This document shows, in pieces, positions 6,177-12,993 of a stretch of DNA of 13,966 nucleotides. The position numbers were made by a program, and so were the translations under genes. The notes beneath the pieces were generated by a model. That model ran no database searches and was not told the origin of the DNA. It was given only the letters and a program-made list of their open reading frames with translations. The DNA is taken from assembly GCA_900549805.1 (NCBI GenBank), contig URPV01000029.1:1-13966 (forward strand), in the 5' to 3' direction. Source of the DNA: an uncultured Veillonella sp. (GTDB lineage: Bacteria; Bacillota; Negativicutes; Veillonellales; Veillonellaceae). Positions within the stretch are counted from its first letter, which is position 1; each line of letters opens with the position of its first letter.

Positions 6177-7430
6177 TTAGGCCTCCTTAGGAACGGACAT
6201 GGAACCAAACGGTAAGATAACAACGGATGCATCTGGCCCCTTTTCAGCTAGGGCTTGATCCAAAGCTTTTTGTAAATCATGGTATGGTTTGAGATGAACA
6301 GCTTTCATATCTTCATCAGACAAGTCAGATACGGCCCAGGTCTGTGCCCACAGGGAAATTTCTGCCATCTTAGCAGCCTTGTGGTAGCCCAAGTGGAATT
6401 CTTGGTCAATCTTTTTCAAAACTTCTTCTCCAGTTGGAGCGGATGCCATGAGCTTAAAGAATGGTTTTGGGCCAATCCCGGTCCGGCATTTAGCTACCAT
6501 GATGAGGATCCCATCCTGAGCCAAGGCTAATTTACCATTATCCAAGGCTTTTTGAGCCTGGTAGAGGTCAACATCCATAGGATATGGAGCAACGGAAATA
6601 ACGATATCCGCTTTTTTAGGAATGGTTACGCAGAACACCTCATCGGCCTTTTCTACGCATTGATCAAAGCTAGCAAAGAGGTCCCCACAAGAAACGAAGT
6701 ATACGCCATGCTCACTATCCAATACGGTTTGGATGGAGAATACGTCAATATCCTTGAGAACTTTCATAGCATCGATCATATCTTCATGAACTGGATTCCC
6801 CGCGAGGGCCAAGGCTTGTGCCTTATGGGACAGAGCTAGTTTATGGTTTTGTTCGATAGTTTCATACTTGGCCACCCCTGGTAAAAAGGCCTTACGACCG
6901 CCGGTGTAGCCGGCAAAATAATGGGGTTCTACAGAACCGATAACGATGACCTTCTTAGCCTCTGCAACGATGGAGTTAAGGTACATTTCCGTTCCATTAG
7001 CACTAGCCCCCAAGTAGGTCATAGGGTCATTCTTAGCATCGTGGTTATGAAGCTCGTCCTTAGCAGCGATTTCTTCATAGATTTCCTTGGAGAAGATCAT
7101 ATGATATTCTTCCAAGTTCCCCACCCTATGACAGCCAGTAGCAATGATAAAGGTTTTTTTGCGGTCTCTAATCTTAGGATAAATCTCCTTCAAGATTTTA
7201 GCTGTAGGTGTAGGCCGGGTCCCATCATTAACGATGATAACCAGTGGATCATCACCAGCGATAAAATTGTCAAAGGATTTTTGTTGTACTGGATGGGCTA
7301 AGGCTTCCATAATTAATGTTTCTTCATCCTTTTTTTCCACTTGATTAGGATTAAAAACACCCAATAAATTCTTTTGGTCCAACTGTAGATTGATAACTTC
7401 ATCCTTACCATAACGAATTGGAATTTCCAT
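6177..7430 (-). CDS. larA: LarA, nickel-pincer-dependent 2-hydroxyacid racemase (lactate racemase family)
   Basis: LarA interconverts L- and D-2-hydroxyacids by hydride transfer to a covalently bound Ni-pincer nucleotide. The 417-residue protein keeps the residues known from the L. plantarum enzyme: Asp69 and Arg72 in NDGTRPTP, His101 in TGCHR, His170 in EPHYF, the cofactor-anchoring Lys180 in GGRKAFLPG, nickel-ligand His196 in QNHK, and Gln291/Lys294 in YQAQKALD. Lactate racemase is the default call. The LarA superfamily also includes racemases for malate and other hydroxyacids, so substrate is inferred, not shown. GGAGGT lies four bases before the ATG. It is the first gene of larA-larC-larE-larB; no larD channel or nickel transporter gene is visible here. 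Confidence 0.93.
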   Translation of the reverse strand: MEIPIRYGKDEVINLQLDQKNLLGVFNPNQVEKKDEETLIMEALAHPVQQKSFDNFIAGDDPLVIIVNDGTRPTPTAKILKEIYPKIRDRKKTFIIATGCHRVGNLEEYHMIFSKEIYEEIAAKDELHNHDAKNDPMTYLGASANGTEMYLNSIVAEAKKVIVIGSVEPHYFAGYTGGRKAFLPGVAKYETIEQNHKLALSHKAQALALAGNPVHEDMIDAMKVLKDIDVFSIQTVLDSEHGVYFVSCGDLFASFDQCVEKADEVFCVTIPKKADIVISVAPYPMDVDLYQAQKALDNGKLALAQDGILIMVAKCRTGIGPKPFFKLMASAPTGEEVLKKIDQEFHLGYHKAAKMAEISLWAQTWAVSDLSDEDMKAVHLKPYHDLQKALDQALAEKGPDASVVILPFGSMSVPKEA

Positions 7431-7660
7431 GGTAACCTCCTAAGCTTAGCGCTTTTACATAAGAGCACAGATACAGGCAATCACAAGTGAGCCTAATTCA
7501 TAATAGAGGTTGCCTCCTCTTCAGCCACAAAAGTGATACCTATCACACTTATAGAATACAACAAAATAAGCCTTTATACCTCTAATCTGGCTATTCCTAT
7601 TTTTTATGTATCCATGACCTTAACAAGGTTAAGACAAGTACATACCTGTTATAAGATACG
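7431..7660 (-). promoter_or_regulatory. regulatory region upstream of larA
   Basis: The 310-base gap 7431-7740 holds no gene; it contains this control region and the psiE terminator. On the minus strand, in order, it has a 6-3-6 palindrome CTTAAC-CTT-GTTAAG (7633-7619), the CRP-like site (7547-7532), TTGTGG (7530-7525) with TCTATT 17 bases later (7507-7502; TATTAT overlaps at 7505-7500), and a short inverted repeat AGGC-TCAC-TT-GTGA-TT-GCCT (7494-7475). A perfect 10-bp palindrome, CTAAGCTTAG (7449-7440), overlaps the first base of the GGAGGT site. The -35/-10 pair is poor, as expected for an activator-dependent promoter. Confidence 0.5.
7532..7547 (-). promoter_or_regulatory. CRP/FNR-type operator upstream of larA
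   Basis: The minus strand reads AAGTGTGATAGGTATCACTT, that is TGTGA-N6-TCACT inside a near-symmetric 20-mer. It closely follows the CRP consensus. It is centred about 45 bases before the transcription start implied by the best -10, close to a class II activator position. In L. plantarum the lar operon is switched on by LarR, a Crp/Fnr-family protein, so an equivalent regulator encoded elsewhere is a reasonable inference. Confidence 0.6.
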
Positions 7661-7661
7661 A

Positions 7662-7691
7662 GCAAACAAAAACGGCCTCCTAAAGAGGCCG
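7662..7691 (-). terminator. terminator after the psiE-family gene
   Basis: On the minus strand CGGCCTC-TTTAG-GAGGCCG (7691-7673) is a perfect 7-bp GC-rich stem with a 5-nt loop, followed by TTTTTGTTT. It begins 49 bases past the stop codon of the upstream gene and separates it from the lar promoter. Confidence 0.92.
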
Positions 7692-7740
7692 CCCTGATAT
7701 GCTCTTGTCGTGGAAGTATCATCCAAAGACCAATGGGTTC

Positions 7741-8142
7741 TTATTCATTATGCACAAATTTCTCTACTAAAACTAGGCTAATAACCAATATCAAAATAGC
7801 TGCTGCCCAGGTCATGGTATCTAAGGCTGTCTCATGGGATACAATGAGAAGCCTTACTACTGCCGTAATCCCTATGTAGAGGAAAAAATCCAGGGGAAAG
7901 TGGTAGTTATTCTTAAAGTATTTTACAATAAGAGCCAAAAATTCGAAATAAAGGAAGAAGGTGATAAGCTCTTCGATCAAGTCAGAAAAGCCACCATGCT
8001 TAAAAAAGCCTAGCCAGGCCGTATGCCCTAAGCTTATTAAGGTATCCACAACAGCTCCACAGAGGACAATCCCTACTAAGAAAAGAGTTATGTTCATAAT
8101 CCGCATGAGGATTTTAACGATAGATGCATAAACGGGTTTCAT
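7741..8142 (-). CDS. PsiE-family (phosphate-starvation-inducible) membrane protein
   Basis: This 133-residue protein has four predicted membrane helices (about 14-36, 56-75, 86-103 and 109-127). The family hallmark HFPLDFFLYIGITAVVRLLI (81-100) is present. PsiE proteins are small integral membrane proteins of unknown mechanism; the name comes from phosphate-starvation induction in E. coli. I saw no Pho box, so phosphate control is not shown. I start at the ATG at 8142, which has GGGAG about six bases upstream, rather than at a TTG 15 codons earlier. A TATAAT at 8166-8161 on the minus strand may be its own -10. A GGCCT-ATG-AGGCC hairpin lies just upstream of it at 8173-8185. It follows the unknown gene at 8218 by 75 bases and is closed by a terminator. 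Confidence 0.8.
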   Translation of the reverse strand: MKPVYASIVKILMRIMNITLFLVGIVLCGAVVDTLISLGHTAWLGFFKHGGFSDLIEELITFFLYFEFLALIVKYFKNNYHFPLDFFLYIGITAVVRLLIVSHETALDTMTWAAAILILVISLVLVEKFVHNE

Positions 8143-8160
8143 AAAATCTCCCAAATAAAA

Positions 8161-8190
8161 ATTATAGTAATAGGCCTCATAGGCCAATAA
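8161..8190 (-). promoter_or_regulatory. possible promoter with hairpin upstream of the psiE-family gene
   Basis: TATAAT stands at 8166-8161 on the minus strand. The -35 region (TTATTG or TATTGG) is weak. The palindrome GGCCT-ATG-AGGCC fills most of the spacer. It could be an operator, or a weak end hairpin for the preceding gene. Confidence 0.3.
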
Positions 8191-8217
8191 ATACTGCCCT
8201 GCTACAGAACAGAAGAG

Positions 8218-8727
8218 TTAAATCCGCCATTTTTCAATAGTTTCTTCATTGCTAAACTCCTTGCTTCGTCCATTAAAGACAAGCCAGTCATTTTTAAGTT
8301 TCATCCGCACTAATTGCCGCAAAGTCTTTGTCTCTGAATAAGGTAGATTTTCAAGCTCAGAATCTTGCATGAGTGTAAGCAATCGATCAATCTCAAAAAA
8401 TATCCTCAAATCTAGTAATTTTTCGCCCTTATCTAATTCTGGGAACTGATCCAATTCTCTATGCAAGACTTGAAAAGATTCACCATCTAATTGACCAGAG
8501 GATTGCCGGTGTTCATAAAAGGCCAAAATTTTCAAATTCATCCGGTTGCGAATCTTTTCTAGATCTCCATCAGTCCAATACGGATTATCAATAGCATCAA
8601 ACAAGGCCTTACGCCAAGCTGACTCGCCATGAAAAGCAATCCGATGAGTATTACGCACAATCTGCCAACTTACAGTGACTGCTATTAATGCGATAACTAT
8701 ACCTAGGATCTGTAAGACGATACCCAT
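8218..8727 (-). CDS. membrane-anchored protein of unknown function
   Basis: I do not recognise a named family for this 169-residue protein. One hydrophobic segment (residues 3-23) is followed by basic residues (WQIVRNTHRIAFHGESAWRK, 21-40). The topology would therefore be a short N-terminal anchor with a soluble cytoplasmic domain of about 140 residues. That domain is rich in charged and aromatic residues and predicted mostly helical, with WTDGDLEKIRNRM (51-63), FPELDKGEKLLDLRIFFEID (95-114) and an Arg/Lys-rich end. No cysteine or metal motif is visible. The ATG at 8727 has AGGAG eight bases upstream and is preferred over a GTG at 8751. It lies directly downstream of the repeat and palindrome region that follows the methyltransferase gene, so it may have been separated from that operon by the rearrangement. 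Confidence 0.7.
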   Translation of the reverse strand: MGIVLQILGIVIALIAVTVSWQIVRNTHRIAFHGESAWRKALFDAIDNPYWTDGDLEKIRNRMNLKILAFYEHRQSSGQLDGESFQVLHRELDQFPELDKGEKLLDLRIFFEIDRLLTLMQDSELENLPYSETKTLRQLVRMKLKNDWLVFNGRSKEFSNEETIEKWRI

Positions 8728-8782
8728 AATAAACACTCCTACTGAAAACACTTATATCTACTACTTATAATCTTCTATGTAA

Positions 8783-8814
8783 CTAGGCGACTGGACTAGC
8801 AAAGCCACCGCCTC
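8783..8814. repeat. 32-bp direct repeat, copy 1 (downstream copy)
   Basis: Identical over 32 bases to 8892-8923. Read on the minus strand in the methyltransferase frame it encodes EAVALLVQSP, then continues SYIEDYK and a stop, so it looks like a second, displaced C-terminal tail of that gene. Confidence 0.95.
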
Positions 8815-8872
8815 TATGGCTCCTTGTTACCGGATCCGCTTCGCTTGATCCGACAACTGCATATGGGCGGTG
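8806..8872. repeat. 67-bp imperfect palindrome between the direct repeats
   Basis: CACCGCC (8806-8812) pairs with GGCGGTG (8866-8872). Inner arms TATG/CATA, TTGT/ACAA and CGGATC (8831-8836)/GATCCG (8847-8852) close around a 10-base loop. It is GC-rich compared with its flanks and has no T-run, so it is more like a REP or MITE-type element or a recombination-site arm than an intrinsic terminator. The same GGCGGTG could alternatively pair with the second repeat copy (8914-8920). Confidence 0.65.
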
Positions 8873-8878
8873 CTAATG

Positions 8879-10270
8879 CTATTCTGCGTCGCTAGGCGAC
8901 TGGACTAGCAAAGCCACCGCCTCAACGTGAGAGGTTTGAGGGAACATATCTACCGGTTGAACCTTTACCACTTCATATCCTAAAGGGCGAAGAATGGCTA
9001 TATCTCGGGCCATTGAGGCCGGGTTACAGGATACATAAACCATACGCTTTGGCTTCATGCCTGCCGCTGCTTTGAGAACTTCTTCCTTACAACCGGCCCG
9101 AATCGGGTCGAATACGATCACATCAGGTCGTTGACCCTTCTTATAGAGCTTAGGCATTTCTATAGCCGCATCACCAACAATAAATTCCGTATTGGTAAAC
9201 CCATTAGCAGCCGCATTTTTACGGGCATCTAGAATAGCTGGTTCCACGATTTCTATACCGATAACCCGCTTGGCCTTATGAGCCAAGAAGAGAGAAATAG
9301 TCCCCGTTCCACAGTAAGCATCAATGACGCTTTCACCACCTGATAGGTCGGCAAATTCTAAAGCTTTATTATATAGGACTGCTGTCTGTTCTGGATTCAC
9401 CTGAAAGAAAGAATGAGGGCTTAAGGAGAAGGTCAAATCTCCAATGGCATCTTGAATGTAAGTCTCACCCCATAGCAAGCGGTTCTTAGGCCCCATGATA
9501 ACATTAGTCTTACGGCCATTGATATTTAAAACTATGGAAGACACCTTAGGCAGGGCCTGACGAATCCCTTGGACCCATTCCTCTTGCCGAGGGAGGTTAT
9601 GACCAGTCCCTACTAATATGACCATCCATTGGTCTTGACCCACACGGCCGATGACGTGGCGAAGGAACCCTTTACCAGTTCTTTCATCATACGGTTCTAC
9701 CCCTAAATCATGGGCCAAATCGTAACAAACTTGGGCAATCTTATTATTTTCTGGCCGCTGAATAAGGCAATTATTCCCATCGACAATAGCATGAGATCCC
9801 CTTCTATAAAATCCCATATGAAGATTTCTCTGGGTCCCTCCAACAGGCATTTGCATCTTGTTACGATAAGCCCAAGGATTTTTTGGCCCTAAGGCTGGCA
9901 AGACTAGATTTTCCTCTAAGCCACCTATACGAACCATTATATCCTTAACCTTTTGCGTCTTGAGAGCCAGTTGATTTTCATAAGTAGTATGTTGTAATTG
10001 ACAACCCCCACAAATCCCGTAGAGTTCACAAGGGGCCTCTTGCCGTTCTGGAGAGGCTTGTAAAAGCTTGGTCAAACGGCCGATGGAATAGGTCTTCTTG
10101 ACCGTCTCAATTATGACCTTTACTTCTTCCCCAGGTAGGGCATAGGGAACAAAGACCGTGTAATTATCCACACGGCCAACCCCTTCTCCATTGGACCCTA
10201 GGCCATCAATCCAAAGGGATACCTCTTGACCCAATTCAACTGGAGCTTGATTCTTTATGTTCTTTCCCAT
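8879..10270 (-). CDS. rlmD: 23S rRNA (uracil-C5)-methyltransferase, RlmD/RumA family
   Basis: This 463-residue enzyme methylates uracil C5 in 23S rRNA with S-adenosylmethionine. RlmD acts on U1939; Firmicutes homologues (RlmCD) may also modify U747. An N-terminal TRAM domain spans about residues 10-68. Cys81, Cys87, Cys90 (CELYGICGGC) and Cys168 form the [4Fe-4S] site. The SAM motif DAYCGTG is at 317-323, the catalytic nucleophile Cys415 is in YVSCNP, and Glu450 is in the closing SHVEAVALL. The usual DPPR motif reads DPIR here (388-391). I chose the ATG at 10270, with AAGGGAT upstream, over a TTG at 10291 that would overlap terC. It follows terC by one base. Its last codons lie within a 32-bp repeat that recurs downstream, so the extreme C-terminus (SPSDAE) may be a replaced tail. 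Confidence 0.93.
   Translation of the reverse strand: MGKNIKNQAPVELGQEVSLWIDGLGSNGEGVGRVDNYTVFVPYALPGEEVKVIIETVKKTYSIGRLTKLLQASPERQEAPCELYGICGGCQLQHTTYENQLALKTQKVKDIMVRIGGLEENLVLPALGPKNPWAYRNKMQMPVGGTQRNLHMGFYRRGSHAIVDGNNCLIQRPENNKIAQVCYDLAHDLGVEPYDERTGKGFLRHVIGRVGQDQWMVILVGTGHNLPRQEEWVQGIRQALPKVSSIVLNINGRKTNVIMGPKNRLLWGETYIQDAIGDLTFSLSPHSFFQVNPEQTAVLYNKALEFADLSGGESVIDAYCGTGTISLFLAHKAKRVIGIEIVEPAILDARKNAAANGFTNTEFIVGDAAIEMPKLYKKGQRPDVIVFDPIRAGCKEEVLKAAAGMKPKRMVYVSCNPASMARDIAILRPLGYEVVKVQPVDMFPQTSHVEAVALLVQSPSDAE
8892..8923. repeat. 32-bp direct repeat, copy 2 (inside the end of rlmD)
   Basis: Exact copy of 8783-8814, offset by 109 bases. On the minus strand it encodes EAVALLVQSP near the RlmD C-terminus and is followed by SDAE and the stop. 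Beyond the exact core, the next 12 bases of the two copies still agree at about 7 positions, suggesting a diverged longer repeat. Confidence 0.95.
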
Positions 10271-10271
10271 C

Positions 10272-10949
10272 TTATCCCTTCTCTTGACCAATGTGACGTC
10301 TATACTTAAGAATCGTCACTAATACTAACACAAGGACTATACAGAGGAGCTTAATCCAAAGTTCATAGCCGCCAATATAGGGTTCCAAGAGCCTGTCCTC
10401 AGTCATCATCTCGCCCCCTACCCAACCTAGAAGCATACCTCCTACATATAAAATGATAGGGTAGCGGTTAATAACCTTGGCAAAGATAGTAGACCCATAT
10501 ACGACAAGAGGTACCGTCACAAGCATACCTATGACTACGTATGCTAAGTGACCTTGTGAGGCCCCTACAACGGCTAGCACATTATCAATGGACATCATTG
10601 CATCAGCCATAACAATGGTTGTGATAGCTGGGAGGAGCTTAGACTTAGCTTGAATTGTCTCCGGCTCTTCATCTCCCACTAAGAGTTGAACAGCAATCCA
10701 AAGCAAAATAGCCCCACCTATGATGTGTAAGGCAGGGATATACGATAAGGCCTCCACTAAGACGGTGGCAAATAAGAGCCTCAGTATAATAGCCCCTAGA
10801 GTCCCCCAGAGGATAGCCTTTTTTTGTAGGCTGGGATTCAGCTTGCTCGCAGCCATGCCGATAACAACTGCATTGTCACCGGCTAGTAAAATATCAATGA
10901 CGATGAGCCGTCCAATAACCACCCATGTGGCCAAGTCCAAAAATTCCAT
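10272..10949 (-). CDS. TerC/YjbE-family integral membrane protein, probable metal (manganese) exporter
   Basis: This 225-residue protein has about seven predicted helices and the two hallmark acidic motifs of the TerC superfamily: Asp19 with GDNA (24-27), and DAMMSIDN (116-123) with Asp116, Ser120, Asp122 and Asn123. Size and sequence fit the short YjbE subgroup. Bacillus relatives export manganese, in part to load secreted metalloenzymes, and are often under a yybP-ykoY riboswitch. No such leader is visible here, because the gene follows the ABC-F gene by only 16 bases. AGGA stands about five bases before the ATG. Metal substrate is inferred from the family. Confidence 0.88.
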   Translation of the reverse strand: MEFLDLATWVVIGRLIVIDILLAGDNAVVIGMAASKLNPSLQKKAILWGTLGAIILRLLFATVLVEALSYIPALHIIGGAILLWIAVQLLVGDEEPETIQAKSKLLPAITTIVMADAMMSIDNVLAVVGASQGHLAYVVIGMLVTVPLVVYGSTIFAKVINRYPIILYVGGMLLGWVGGEMMTEDRLLEPYIGGYELWIKLLCIVLVLVLVTILKYRRHIGQEKG

Positions 10950-10965
10950 ACGTTCCTATCTATAC

Positions 10966-12951
10966 TTATTCTGATAAGGTCTCCCATTTTTCATAGAGGG
11001 CCTCTAATTCACTATTTGCTTGCTCTATGTTGGTAGCCAAACTAGCCATTTGATCATTATCCGATTGAACAGCCGGATTCATCAGCTGCACTTCGTACAT
11101 CTTGATGGTCGCCTCTAAGCGGGCTATCTCCGTTTCCACTTGGCCTAGCTTTTTCTCCCGCATATAATCATTGGGTTTAGCTTCCTTCTTAGAGTTGGCC
11201 TTACCTTCTTCAGGTGACTCCAGACCAAGACTAACATTCTGTTTCTCGGGGTTAGTCAATTTTGTCATGGTCCCTGCACTAGGAAAATTTTTAGGTTCAT
11301 CCGTTGAGACTAGCTCGCTTCCTAACCCTCCAGAGTCCTCCTGACCTGGCAAGTGAATGCGCCCCTGATTAAGGGCCTCCTTAAAGTCGGTAAAATTACC
11401 TTGAAAATCTAAAATATGCCCCTGCTCAAGATCGATGATCCGCTTGGCCACCTGATCCAAGAAGTAGCGGTCATGGCTAATAACCAAACACGTACCATCA
11501 AATTTCTTCAAGGCCTCTTCCACAACCTCTCGCGTAGGAATATCCAAATGGTTGGTCGGTTCATCTAAGATCAAGAAATTATTACCTTGCAAGAAAAGTT
11601 TCAACAGCGCCAGGCGGGCCTTTTCACCCCCAGATAAGTCCCCTACCTTTTTGAAGACATCATCCCCTCGGAACATAAAGGCCCCCAAGGCCTTACGAGC
11701 CTCTTCCTCCTTAAAGCCGAAATTGTTGACGATTTCATCAAGGACCTCCCAGTGGTCATGCAGTTCCTCGTGTTCTTGTGAGAAATAACCCACTTGGACC
11801 CGATTCCCCACATCTACAAAACCTTGGCTAGGATGTAGGTCTCCTACGATGGTCTTTACCAAGGTGGATTTACCCGCTCCGTTAGCGCCAATAAGGGCCA
11901 CTGCTTCACCACGGCGAATAACAAAGGACACCTCCTCAAAAACAGGATGTCCCTCTTGATAAGCATAAGCTACCCGGTCTAAGACTAACACCTTATCTGC
12001 AGACATAGCCGCCTTTGGAAAAGAAAAGGATAAATTATGACTGGTCTCTGGAGCCTCTAAACGCTCTAGGCGGTCTAATTGAGATTGGCGACCACGCGCC
12101 ATTTTAGACTTAATACCAGCTCGGTACTTGTCGATGTACTCTTCCGTCTTCTTAATCTGTTCTTGTTGTTTCTCATAAGCCTTGAGGTCGGCTTTAAAGT
12201 TGGCCTCTTTTTGCTTGAGGTAGCGACTATAATTACCACGGTAAGTCCGGGACTTGTGGTGGTCTAACTCAACCACACCCGTAACAATCCGATCCAGGAA
12301 ATAGCGGTCATGACTGACTACTAGAATGCCTCCCTTATAGGAAAGGAGGTAGTTTTCCAACCATTCTAACATGTCCATATCTAAATGGTTAGTGGGTTCA
12401 TCCAAAAAGAGGAAGTCTGGCTGCCGCACTAAGGCTTTTGCTAAATTAATCCGCGTCTTTTGCCCTCCAGAAAAGGCGGATGCTGGCTTATCTAGGTCTT
12501 CCTCCTTAAAACCTAGGCCCAGGACAATCCGTTGGGTTTGCCGCTCATAGTCATAGCCTCCTAGCCATTCTAGACGGTTTTGTAAGTAGTCCAACCGAGC
12601 TAAGTCAGCCGGTGTTGCCTCTTGGTCAGCTAGACGAGCGGTTAATTCTGTCAATTGCTCTTCCAAACGATGAATATCCGCCCAGGCTGTCTCCATTTCC
12701 TGCCTTAGGCTTGCATCACCCAAGTCTACATCCTGCCGCAAGTAGCCAATGGTAGCTACAGGAGACTTAACAACCTGACCGCCATCGCGCTCTTCTAGGT
12801 CTAAGATGCACTTCAAAAGGGTAGACTTTCCCGCCCCATTAGGGCCTACTAAGCCCAAGCGTTCCCCTTGTGCTAATTCAAAGGAAACATTAGAGAATAC
12901 CTGCTTGATACCAAAGGATTTTTCAAGTCCAATTATCCGAATTCGTTCCAT
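10966..12951 (-). CDS. ABC-F family ATP-binding protein (ribosome-associated translation factor type)
   Basis: This 661-residue soluble protein carries two ATPase domains and no membrane helices. Domain 1 has Walker A GPNGAGKST (36-44), signature SGGQ (161-164) and Walker B LFLDEPTNHLD (181-191). Domain 2 has GANGAGKST (355-363), SGGE (440-443) and LILDEPTNHLD (460-470). The charged linker at about 240-310 corresponds to the P-site tRNA interaction region. A long tail follows: a flexible, Gly/Ser/Lys-rich stretch (about 535-595) and a predicted coiled coil (598-659). This layout fits housekeeping YdiF/Uup-like members that act on the ribosome; antibiotic resistance proteins of the class are usually shorter and lack this tail. 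The ribosome binding site is weak (GGGG about five bases upstream of the ATG). It starts the ABC-F/terC/rlmD gene run. Confidence 0.92.
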   Translation of the reverse strand: MERIRIIGLEKSFGIKQVFSNVSFELAQGERLGLVGPNGAGKSTLLKCILDLEERDGGQVVKSPVATIGYLRQDVDLGDASLRQEMETAWADIHRLEEQLTELTARLADQEATPADLARLDYLQNRLEWLGGYDYERQTQRIVLGLGFKEEDLDKPASAFSGGQKTRINLAKALVRQPDFLFLDEPTNHLDMDMLEWLENYLLSYKGGILVVSHDRYFLDRIVTGVVELDHHKSRTYRGNYSRYLKQKEANFKADLKAYEKQQEQIKKTEEYIDKYRAGIKSKMARGRQSQLDRLERLEAPETSHNLSFSFPKAAMSADKVLVLDRVAYAYQEGHPVFEEVSFVIRRGEAVALIGANGAGKSTLVKTIVGDLHPSQGFVDVGNRVQVGYFSQEHEELHDHWEVLDEIVNNFGFKEEEARKALGAFMFRGDDVFKKVGDLSGGEKARLALLKLFLQGNNFLILDEPTNHLDIPTREVVEEALKKFDGTCLVISHDRYFLDQVAKRIIDLEQGHILDFQGNFTDFKEALNQGRIHLPGQEDSGGLGSELVSTDEPKNFPSAGTMTKLTNPEKQNVSLGLESPEEGKANSKKEAKPNDYMREKKLGQVETEIARLEATIKMYEVQLMNPAVQSDNDQMASLATNIEQANSELEALYEKWETLSE

Positions 12952-12987
12952 ACAACCCCATCTACTTACGCGAAAACAATCATACTT

Positions 12988-12993
12988 ATTATA
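12988..12993 (-). promoter_or_regulatory. candidate -10 element for the ABC-F gene
   Basis: A perfect TATAAT (12993-12988 on the minus strand) directly follows the secretin stop codon, 36 bases before the ABC-F start. The matching -35 would be TAGTTA (13016-13011), which is weak. No terminator separates the two genes, so read-through from the secretin gene is also possible. Confidence 0.4.

Noticed and set aside
6921..7301. 126-codon open frame on the plus strand
   Set aside because: It lies entirely opposite larA, whose active-site residues are all conserved. No ribosome binding site or family resemblance is seen, so it is a frame shadow.
8831..8852. CGGATC/GATCCG hairpin as an intrinsic terminator for rlmD
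   Set aside because: No T-run follows on either strand and the loop is 10 bases; it is better seen as the tip of the larger palindrome.
8783..8923. Two 32-bp repeats as a minimal CRISPR array
   Set aside because: There are only two copies, the 77-bp spacing is too long, no cas genes are present, and one copy is coding sequence of rlmD.
10966..12951. ABC-F gene as an antibiotic resistance determinant
   Set aside because: The long flexible tail and coiled coil, and the housekeeping-type neighbours, fit a YdiF/Uup-like protein. Nothing points to ARE-type resistance.
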